NCBI GenBank assembly: GCA_021809805.1
Contig: JAJZKA010000011.1
Span: 1 to 44,866, forward strand
Length of the DNA: 44,866 nt
Direction of reading: 5' to 3'
Origin: Actinomycetes bacterium
GTDB lineage: Bacteria; Actinomycetota; Acidimicrobiia; Acidimicrobiales; Bog-793
The position numbers and the translations under genes were made by a program. This document shows positions 37,560 through 44,866 of this stretch, piece by piece (the stretch's first letter is position 1; every line of letters starts with the position of its first letter). The notes beneath the pieces are model-generated. The model searched no databases, was not told the origin of the DNA, and saw nothing but the letters and a program-made list of their open reading frames with translations.

Positions 37560-39952
37560 CGATGCTCCTGTGGGCTGGTGAGCTTCGGGGCGAGCGTCGT
37601 CCGTGGGCCGAGGCGGCGGGTGGCGACGGCGAGGAGATTGCGGGGACCCCCAGCGGTGCGCGCCCAGCGCTCGACCGGCCAGCCACGCCGCCGTGCGATG
37701 GCGGCCAGCTTTGGCTCGGGGTTCACCGCCACCGGCATGCCGGCGGCCTCGAGCATCGGCAAATCGCTCGTCGAGTCCGCGTAGGCCACGGTGCTCGACA
37801 GGCCGAGCCCGTGCCTCGCCGCCCACTGCTCCATCAGCGTCGCTCGCGCCTCGCCGGTGGGCGGGGTGGAGACCATCTCGCCGGTGAAGCGGCCGTCGTG
37901 CTCGCCAAGACGGGCGCAGACGATCTCATCGAACAGCGGGGTGAGCGGCGCAACGACGAAGTCGAGCGCACCGGTGATCAACAGCGTGTGGTGGCCGAGC
38001 GCCCGGTGCGCCCGCACTCGTTGGATCGCCCCGGGGAACGACCGCGTGAGGAGCAGGTCGCTGAACAGCTCCCAGGCGTCCTCTCGAACCCGTTCGACCG
38101 GTGCGTCCTCATAGCGGCGATAAAAGGATCGGAGGAAGTCGCCGCGGTCGCGCCGGTCGACGGCGAGCAGGCGCGGGCCCTCGAGCATCAAGCTCAAGGT
38201 GAGCTGGGCGCGCCGCAGCGGTTCGAGGTGCCGGGTGGCGAGCCAGGCGTAGGACTCCACCACATTGGAGTTCACGATCGTCTGCTCCAGGTCGAAGACC
38301 GCGACGTGGGGCTCCTTGGACAGGATCGCCCGTCGGGCGCGCTCTTCTCGTGTACCGCTCACGCGCTTTCCCGGGCTCGTGCGCACGCGGGCGTGGCGGA
38401 CGACGGAGGGAAGGTGGATCTCGGTGACGTAGCGCTCCCAGTCGACCACCCCAGGGTCGAAGCAGAACTCTGCCTGGTCGGCGGGATCGAGGCTTGAGAA
38501 GAACGCGAGGCTTCGGTCGATCGAAAAGCGCGCCTCGGTCTCGGTGTAGGAGCCATACAGCTCGACGTAGCCGAGCGCCCGCTCAGCGAGCGCCTTGCGT
38601 TCTTCTATCTCGACAATCTGCTCGGCTCGCTCGCCGCGCACGGGCAGGGATGAGGCGAGGCGCTCGATGAGCCCGAGGACCTTGGCGGCACGGCGCAGCT
38701 CGCCCTGGACCTTCCCGCGCCCGGGGAACTGCCAAGTCGCGACGGCGATTGGCTCACCGCGCTGGTCATAGAGCGGTCGCTCGTTGAACCACTCCTCGCA
38801 GAGCCGCACCAGCTTGCCGTAGCGCAGCGGGTTGCGGACGCTCGAGGCGACCTGGAAGATTGGCGGCGGTGCGTCGGGAGTGCCCGTTGAGGGGTGTGCG
38901 GCGACGGCGATCAGCGCGGCGGTGACGAGGTCGACCGGGATGACATCGACCACGCCCTCGGGGACGCCGGGGAACTGGCGCAGCAGCCCGCGGGCATAGG
39001 AGATGATCACCGGCTCGGCCATGCGAAAGCCGCGGATCCAGCCGGGCCGGGGCTCGGCAAGGGCGGACTCGACGATCGAAGGCCGCACGATGGTGGTCGG
39101 AAGCGGCCCGCGGTTCTGCGACAGCGCGACCTCTCCGAGGGACTTCGTATACGCGTAGGCATCGGGCCAGCCGAGGGCTTGGGCACGGGCACGCCCGAGT
39201 TCCACCATGCGGTCGCTCACCCAGTCCGTGCGGAGCCGTTCGGTGCGTTCGGCGAGCAGGCTGCGGCCGGCGGCCCCGAGCTCTTGGCGGGCCGCCTTGG
39301 CGAAAGCGGCGAGGCGATCGGGCTCACGGCTTTGGCCGTCGGCCTCGCTGCGCGCCCGCCGAGCAGCGGCGACCTCCCCGCGCCAGTCCGGAAGGCTGAA
39401 GAAGCGGTCGTCGGCGACCGGCTGCTCGGGCGCGTCGCCGTGACGCCCGCTTTGGACGTAGGCCGTCGAGACCGCGACGAGATGGGGAAGCGGTGCGCCG
39501 GGCGGGCGGTGGCGCGCCGCGAGCTCCAGCAGAGTCGTCGCGACGCGGCTCGGGCCGAGCAGGTTCACCTCGACCGCGCCGTCGAGCGGCGCGTCGAAGC
39601 TGACCGTTGCGGCCGAGTGCACGACGACGTCACAGCTCGCGAGAATCGCGCCATCGGCCTCACTCAACCCGAGCCCGTCGGTGCCGACGTCGCCGGCGAT
39701 CGTGACGAGGCGTCGGGCGATGGTCCCCTCGAACGCGTCGCCGAGCTCGTTGCGCAGCCGGTCGAAGCAGTCATTGCGGATGATCTCGCGCGCCGTGCGC
39801 TCGGCGGCCCCCGTCCGCCGGCCCGGTCGGACAAGGACGACGATCTCGCAGTCCGGCACGGCGCGCACCAGGCGCTCGACGAGGGCCGTGCCGAGGAAAC
39901 CTGTTGCCCCGGTCACCGCGATGCGGCGACCGGCAAGGAGCGAGGAGATCAC
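37556..39952 (-). CDS. fatty acyl reductase (NAD_binding_4) fused to HAD-IB phosphatase-like domain
   Basis: VTGATGFLGTALVERLVR, VHSAATVSFDAPL, YAYTKSLGE; C-terminal HAD motifs VFDLEQTIV, LLITGALDF, YADSTSDLPML. Confidence 0.88.
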   Translation of the reverse strand: MISSLLAGRRIAVTGATGFLGTALVERLVRAVPDCEIVVLVRPGRRTGAAERTAREIIRNDCFDRLRNELGDAFEGTIARRLVTIAGDVGTDGLGLSEADGAILASCDVVVHSAATVSFDAPLDGAVEVNLLGPSRVATTLLELAARHRPPGAPLPHLVAVSTAYVQSGRHGDAPEQPVADDRFFSLPDWRGEVAAARRARSEADGQSREPDRLAAFAKAARQELGAAGRSLLAERTERLRTDWVSDRMVELGRARAQALGWPDAYAYTKSLGEVALSQNRGPLPTTIVRPSIVESALAEPRPGWIRGFRMAEPVIISYARGLLRQFPGVPEGVVDVIPVDLVTAALIAVAAHPSTGTPDAPPPIFQVASSVRNPLRYGKLVRLCEEWFNERPLYDQRGEPIAVATWQFPGRGKVQGELRRAAKVLGLIERLASSLPVRGERAEQIVEIEERKALAERALGYVELYGSYTETEARFSIDRSLAFFSSLDPADQAEFCFDPGVVDWERYVTEIHLPSVVRHARVRTSPGKRVSGTREERARRAILSKEPHVAVFDLEQTIVNSNVVESYAWLATRHLEPLRRAQLTLSLMLEGPRLLAVDRRDRGDFLRSFYRRYEDAPVERVREDAWELFSDLLLTRSFPGAIQRVRAHRALGHHTLLITGALDFVVAPLTPLFDEIVCARLGEHDGRFTGEMVSTPPTGEARATLMEQWAARHGLGLSSTVAYADSTSDLPMLEAAGMPVAVNPEPKLAAIARRRGWPVERWARTAGGPRNLLAVATRRLGPRTTLAPKLTSPQEHR

Positions 39953-40596
39953 CGCCGGCGCGAGGCAGCGGCGCGGGTGGCAGCACGCCGCGGGGGCGTA
40001 TAGCGCTTGGAAGCAGCTGGCACCTTCGTGGTCTGGTTGCCGCGGGACTTCGGGCCCGTGTCGACCGTGCCACTGAAACGTCCTGCCGCCTGGTCCTGGC
40101 GCTGCTTCCTCATGACCCGGAAGATCAACCAGCCGCCAAAGAACAGATAGAGGACGGCACCGTAAAGGAACCCGGTCGAGAGCATCTCCATGCCGATGAG
40201 GAATGAGGCAAAGCCAAGGAGCGCGCGACGGCGGAACACGACGCCGCCCACCAAGATGGCGCAGCCGACCAGGCCGGCGATCAGGTAGGTGGCGGCGTCG
40301 TGGCGGATCGTCGTGTTGGCAGAACCCCGAGCGACGAAATACACCGCGACCGCCAGCACCGCGGCGATGGCGCTGAGGATGGCCCCGAAGATGATCTCAC
40401 GGCGCTCGAGGCCGTTGACGATCTCCTTGGAGTTCGCCGGGAGCGGGGTTGGCTCTTTGGGCTCACGCGGTCCGGGCTTTTGGTGCCAGAGATCCCGGAC
40501 GATCTCGACCAGCGAGCGTGGCTTGAAATGGGTGGACTCCTCGGCCACGTCGGCCGGTTCGGGGGGCCTCTGGTCGCCGTACTCAGAGCGCGTCAC
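39949..40596 (-). CDS. small integral membrane protein of unknown function
   Basis: Hydrophobic segments IIFGAILSAIAAVLAVAVYFVA, AATYLIAGLVGCAILVGGVVF, LLGFASFLIGMEMLS, FLYGAVLYLFFGGWLIF; GTG start 40596; 4-bp overlap with downstream gene. Confidence 0.7.
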   Translation of the reverse strand: MTRSEYGDQRPPEPADVAEESTHFKPRSLVEIVRDLWHQKPGPREPKEPTPLPANSKEIVNGLERREIIFGAILSAIAAVLAVAVYFVARGSANTTIRHDAATYLIAGLVGCAILVGGVVFRRRALLGFASFLIGMEMLSTGFLYGAVLYLFFGGWLIFRVMRKQRQDQAAGRFSGTVDTGPKSRGNQTTKVPAASKRYTPPRRAATRAAASRRR

Positions 40597-40643
40597 GGGC
40601 CGAAGGCTAGTCGCCTCGCCTTGTGGGAGCAGAAGGCGGCGGC

Positions 40644-41414
40644 TCAGGCGCAAAGCGCGGGCAGCAGCTCGCTGATCGAGCCGTCGAGTCGCGCTTGGGC
40701 GAGATGGTCGAGCTCGGTCGATCCCTTGGTGAGGATCACGATCGGGCGTCCGATCTCGTGCGCGAAGTGGACGAGGCCGGCGGCGGGGCGGACGCTGAGC
40801 GTCGTCCCCACGGCCATGAGCAGGTCGGCGGCGCGCACGGCCAGTGCGGCTCGGCGCAACAGGGTGGCGTCAAGCGGCTCGCCGAACAAGATGGTCGAGC
40901 CTTTGAGCAGGCCGCCGCAGGGGGCGCCGTCGACGATCGCCATGCAGTGCGGGTCGGCTTCCCCGGCGCGGACGCGTTCCACCACGAGCTCGGTGTCACC
41001 CTCCACCCCACAGCGCCAACAGCGCGTCCGCCGGATCGATCCGTGCAGCTCGACGACACGATCGCGGTGGTGGCCGGCGGCCAGGTGGAGGCCGTCGGTG
41101 TTCTGGGTGGCGAGGAGCTCGAGGCGTCCTGCGGCCTCGAGGCCCACAAGGGCGCGGTGACCCGCATTGGGGGTCGGGACGGGTCGCGAGGGATCGGCGA
41201 GCCGCCGCCACGCCGCGGCGCGCAGCTCGGGATCGTTGAGGTAGGCCGACAGCGTCGCCCGGCGCCCCGCGAGGGGGTCTCGAGCCCATAGACCGTCAGG
41301 ACCGCGGAAGTCGGGGATGCCCGAGTCCGTCGAGATGCCCGCACCGCTCAGCACGACGATGCGCTGGGCGTGCTCGAAGAGCCGATGGGCGCGTGAGAAA
41401 TCGTCGGCGACCAT
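40644..41414 (-). CDS. NAD-dependent protein deacylase, Sir2 family
   Basis: IVVLSGAGISTDSGIPDFRGPDGLW, LLATQNTDGLHLAAG, VVELHGSIRRTRCWRCG, ILFGEPLD, MAVGTTLSVRPAAGL. Confidence 0.95.
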   Translation of the reverse strand: MVADDFSRAHRLFEHAQRIVVLSGAGISTDSGIPDFRGPDGLWARDPLAGRRATLSAYLNDPELRAAAWRRLADPSRPVPTPNAGHRALVGLEAAGRLELLATQNTDGLHLAAGHHRDRVVELHGSIRRTRCWRCGVEGDTELVVERVRAGEADPHCMAIVDGAPCGGLLKGSTILFGEPLDATLLRRAALAVRAADLLMAVGTTLSVRPAAGLVHFAHEIGRPIVILTKGSTELDHLAQARLDGSISELLPALCA

Positions 41415-41453
41415 CAGTTGATGATCGCGCGACGGGTGCTCGAGCCGGCCCTC

Positions 41454-42791
41454 CTACCAGTTGGGCCAGCCGAGCGGCAACGCGCCGCTCGGCGCGTTCT
41501 GCTCGACCCCGCCGGGCGCACCGAGACTCGTGAGGAGTGTCGAGAAGTTGGCGCCGAAGGCCGTCGTGTTGTTGCCGTAGAACTGGCCGGCCGCCGCGGC
41601 CATGGTGTCGCCAAGACTCCCGTTCGCCCAGCCGGTTTCAATCCCGTCCGGGCCACCGTAGACCGTGCCGATCACGGTGTCGGCGTTGACCGACTGGCCG
41701 ACACTCACCGTCGGGTTGATGTCCTCTGCGGCGTAGACGACCATTCCGGCTGCGGGGCCGTTGGTGAGGCGGTAGGTGATGTAGGTACCGCCCGGCCACC
41801 CCCCATTGACGGTGCTCAGCACCACGCCGTCGCCGATGGCGAAGATCGGGCCGTAGCCGCTGTAGTCCACGCCCTGGTCGATGCGCTCTGGGCTGAGGCC
41901 GGCGATGCCGCGTAACGGGTCGAGGTAGCCGGTTGGCGCAGCGACCTGGCTCGGCGCCGCGAGCGGGCCGTTGACGACCCGGTGGGTGACGGCACGGCGG
42001 GGGGCCATGCGTACGTGCGCCCGAGCAGGGGCTGGCGGCGGCACCGGCATCGTGGTCGAGGTGGCCGCCGCTGCAGCGGCCGCTGCGGCTTCGGCACGGG
42101 CGAGTGCTTGTTCCTGGGCGCGCTGGGCGGCCGCCTGGCGGGCGGCCGCCGCGGCGAGCAATCCCTGCAGGTTGCCCCGCACCCCTGACAGCAGCTGCTC
42201 GTCTTGGGCAACGGCCTGGTTGGCGACCTGCTCGGCGCTTCGCAGCTGGCGTAGCGTCGTGCGCTCTCGCTGGCCCTCGATGCGCAGCACCGTGCGGGCG
42301 ACGCTGATGCGATGGCGTGCGAGCGAGTAGTTCGTGAGCACCTGATCGAAGCGACTGGTCGCGACGTTGGCGTACACGCTCGCGAGGTCCGAGTTTGCGC
42401 TCGGTGTCCCGATCCCGACGCCCGTCGAGCCTCCTGCGACATACGCGCTGATCGCTACTTGGCGGACTTCGCCCGTCAGGCGGGCAACGGTGCCGCGTTC
42501 GCTCACGAGCTCTTGGGAGGCCCGTGCCACGTGCGCTTTGATGGTGTTCTCGCGGGCCTGGGTGGCGTTGGCGCGCCCCACCAGGGTTTGAACGGTCGCG
42601 CCCTCCTGGGCGATCTCGGCTTCGAGGCGGCCGATGCGCGAACGGTCTCCCGATACGCTCGCCGCGACTGCGGGGTGGGTCGAGACGTTTAGCGCGACTC
42701 CCGCGAGGGAAGCACCAGAGAGTCCGGCCACCACCAACGCCGCCGTTTGAAGCCGGGCGCGCGTTGAGCGGCTGCTTTGTCGCGCCATCAC
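41454..42791 (-). CDS. coiled-coil protein with degenerate M23/LytM-like C-terminal domain
   Basis: Signal/TM N-terminus, long coiled-coil, then RIDQGVDYSGYGPIFAIGDGVVLSTVNGGWPGGTYITYRL resembling M23. Confidence 0.7.
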   Translation of the reverse strand: MMARQSSRSTRARLQTAALVVAGLSGASLAGVALNVSTHPAVAASVSGDRSRIGRLEAEIAQEGATVQTLVGRANATQARENTIKAHVARASQELVSERGTVARLTGEVRQVAISAYVAGGSTGVGIGTPSANSDLASVYANVATSRFDQVLTNYSLARHRISVARTVLRIEGQRERTTLRQLRSAEQVANQAVAQDEQLLSGVRGNLQGLLAAAAARQAAAQRAQEQALARAEAAAAAAAAATSTTMPVPPPAPARAHVRMAPRRAVTHRVVNGPLAAPSQVAAPTGYLDPLRGIAGLSPERIDQGVDYSGYGPIFAIGDGVVLSTVNGGWPGGTYITYRLTNGPAAGMVVYAAEDINPTVSVGQSVNADTVIGTVYGGPDGIETGWANGSLGDTMAAAAGQFYGNNTTAFGANFSTLLTSLGAPGGVEQNAPSGALPLGWPNW

Positions 42792-42864
42792 GGGGGCAGA
42801 ACCGTATCGGCTTATTTGACTCCCGTCGAGCCTTTGCCCCCTGACCAGGAGGTTTCACGCGCCC

Positions 42865-44121
42865 GTGGAGCAGTCGCCCCTGCTTACGGTTTTACGACCG
42901 TCCGAGGGGGCATCACTGGCCCCAATGGGCAGCGCAGCCCTACGAGGAGGCCGGTCGGTGGATTCGCTTTCGTGCCCAGCGCACAGCAGTGCAGAGCTCG
43001 AGCGGCTCGCCTGGCGCATCGGTGCCGAGGTTGCCGCGCCTGCGGCTGGCGATGTCGACCAACGCGCTCGGTTCCCGCTTGAGGCGGTTGCTGCGATGCG
43101 CAAGGAGCGCTTGCTCGCCGCGTTGATCCCCAAAGCCGATGGTGGTCTGGGTTTCACCGTCCAGGAGATGGTCGGCGCGCTGCGGGCGATCGCGACCCAC
43201 TGCCCTTCGAGCGCGCTCGTCCTCGCGATGCACTCGGTCGAAGTCGACACGCTCGTGCGTCACGGGACCACGCCGGGCCTGCGCGCGCTGCTCGAGGAGG
43301 TCGCGACCAGCCAGCTCCTCATCGGCAACGCCAGCAGCGAAGTCGGCCTTGGTGGCGCCGCGGGCCGCAGCCGGTGCGCGCTCGAGCAGCACGACGGCGG
43401 GCTGTTCCTCGACAAGCAGGTGCTTGCGATCTCCTATGGCGAATACGCCGACGCGGTCGTGGCGACGTGCCGGAGAACGCCAGACAGTGCAGAGACCGAC
43501 CAGATCCTCGTCGTCTGCCGGCGCCCGGCAATGCGGCTCACGGCAACATCGACCTGGAACACGAGCGGATTGCGCGGCACGTGCTCGCATGGCTATCACC
43601 TCCAGTCCCCGGTTGAGGCGGACCTCGTCTTCCCGGCGCCGTTCGCGACGATCGCCGGCCGGGGGGCGGCGCAGGTTCGCCAACTGCTCCTCAGCGCGGT
43701 GTGGGTCGGCATCGCCGAGGCGGCGGTTGCGACGGCGCATCAGCACGTGCTCCGCCGCGCTCCTGGACCCCTCGTGCTCGATACGACGCGCCTCGCCGAG
43801 CTGGTAGGTCTCCTCAACAAGTCGCGCAGCCTCCTTCAAAGCGCGTGTCATTGGTTCGAGCGCGTCGAGCCTGATCGCGAGGCAGTGGAGAGCGCCGGGA
43901 TGATGATCGCCTTGCGCAACTTGAAAGTGGGCACCTCGCGTCTCGCCGCGGAGGCGGCGACCGGAGCGCTCGCGATCTGTGGGATCGAGGGCTACCGGCG
44001 CGACAGTCGGTCCAGTCTGGATCGGATCATCCGCGACGCCCACGGTGGCTTGGTGATGGTGAGCAATGACCGTCATCTCGAGGAGAGCGCCGCTGTGCTG
44101 CGGGCATGGAAGGCAATCTGA
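42865..44121 (+). CDS. acyl-CoA dehydrogenase family protein
   Basis: LLAALIPKADGGLGFTVQEMVGALRAIATHCPSSALVLAMH, GYRRDSRSSLDRIIRDAHGGLVM; start may be the internal ATG (MGSAAL...). Confidence 0.82.
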   Translation: MEQSPLLTVLRPSEGASLAPMGSAALRGGRSVDSLSCPAHSSAELERLAWRIGAEVAAPAAGDVDQRARFPLEAVAAMRKERLLAALIPKADGGLGFTVQEMVGALRAIATHCPSSALVLAMHSVEVDTLVRHGTTPGLRALLEEVATSQLLIGNASSEVGLGGAAGRSRCALEQHDGGLFLDKQVLAISYGEYADAVVATCRRTPDSAETDQILVVCRRPAMRLTATSTWNTSGLRGTCSHGYHLQSPVEADLVFPAPFATIAGRGAAQVRQLLLSAVWVGIAEAAVATAHQHVLRRAPGPLVLDTTRLAELVGLLNKSRSLLQSACHWFERVEPDREAVESAGMMIALRNLKVGTSRLAAEAATGALAICGIEGYRRDSRSSLDRIIRDAHGGLVMVSNDRHLEESAAVLRAWKAI

Positions 44122-44727
44122 TTCGCGACAATGTCGAGCAGGGGTCCTTCGGGGCGATGCCGAAAGGGTTCGATCGATCGGCGCTATCGGAGAGCGAGAG
44201 GTTGCGTCGATCCTCGACGATTTTGCGTTCTCCGTGATGTCGTGGAGCTGAGTGGATGCTGGCGTCGTGGCGTGTCCGCGTCTTCTTGAATGCACGCCAC
44301 CGAGTGAGCTCACCTGCGCGGTGCCGGAATCCCGCTGACCCGAAGTTGCCCACATCGTCGAGTACCGACTTTCCCGGCTCCGATCCGCTGGACTGGTGGA
44401 TCGCACGCGCCCGCACGCGGCGTCGGGCTCGGCGCCAGGAACACCAGGTTGGAAGTCGCCTTGCGGCCGGCGAGGTAGCTCCGACGACCCGAGCACCGTT
44501 GCGAGTCAGCCACCAAAAGAACGACGGCCATCGCCGGCCTCGACGCGGCGCTCGTCGAGTCGGGGCGAGCATCGGGATGCGCTTCGAGTCGTGGCTGCGA
44601 CAACGCTCAGGACAAAGCACTACGTGACCTGGTAAAACGCGCAAACGTTGCCTGACGCGGCACTCGTGGTCCCGCCGATAAGTACATCGGTGTAATTTGA
44701 AGGCGTCCTCGCGAGCTGGGGGTCGTC

Positions 44728-44866
44728 ATGTCTCGTCGCTCACCCTTCGAAGTGCGACTCTCGCCGGAGGAACGGGCCGTTCTCGAGCAACGGGCGGTGT
44801 CGCGGACGGTCTCGCACGCCGCAGTCGTTCGGGCGCGGATCGTGCTCCTGGCGGCGGAAGGCGTGC
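44728..44866 (+). mobile_element. 5' part of IS630-type transposase, truncated by window end
   Basis: MSRRSPFEVRLSPEERAVLEQRAVSRTVSHAAVVRARIVLLAAEGV, typical IS630 N-terminal HTH region. Confidence 0.8.

Noticed and set aside
36390-37784. 464-aa plus-strand ORF opposite the alcohol dehydrogenase
   Set aside because: Antisense shadow; no motif.
42940-44496. 518-aa minus-strand ORF opposite the acyl-CoA dehydrogenase
   Set aside because: Antisense shadow; Arg/His-rich with no domain.

Overview
High-GC, probably actinobacterial (possibly Acidimicrobiia-like) chromosomal window. About 35 CDSs are supportable from translated motifs. Left part: PEBP protein, REC-HATPase fusion, ThiM/ThiE, F420-type oxidoreductases, DinB, UvrD-like helicase. 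Core block: alpha/beta hydrolase, membrane-anchored MurF-like ligase, Ddl, PH-domain protein, RimO, PgsA, CinA and RecA, with a LexA/SOS-box-like site upstream of recA. Middle: sugar ABC transporter, LacI regulator, GH13 alpha-glucosidase and MalK/UgpC ATPase; then a LysR regulator divergent from a three-gene UxaA-type dehydratase operon. A 6C small RNA (two C6-loop hairpins with its own promoter) follows the UxaA operon. Next come a 76-bp tandem repeat and a GH20 hexosaminidase. Right part: a tightly overlapping five-gene operon (membrane protein, fatty acyl reductase-HAD fusion, Zn-alcohol dehydrogenase, LarA/DUF2088-like protein, PlsC acyltransferase), then Sir2, a degenerate M23-like protein, an acyl-CoA dehydrogenase, and the start of an IS630-type transposase cut by the window edge. 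Strongest candidates for something undescribed: (1) the five-gene FAR-HAD/ADH/LarA-like/PlsC operon, where every junction is a 4-bp overlap; (2) the tandem UxaA paralogues that appear to have lost complementary active-site motifs. All family calls come from reading motifs by eye; no database search was run.
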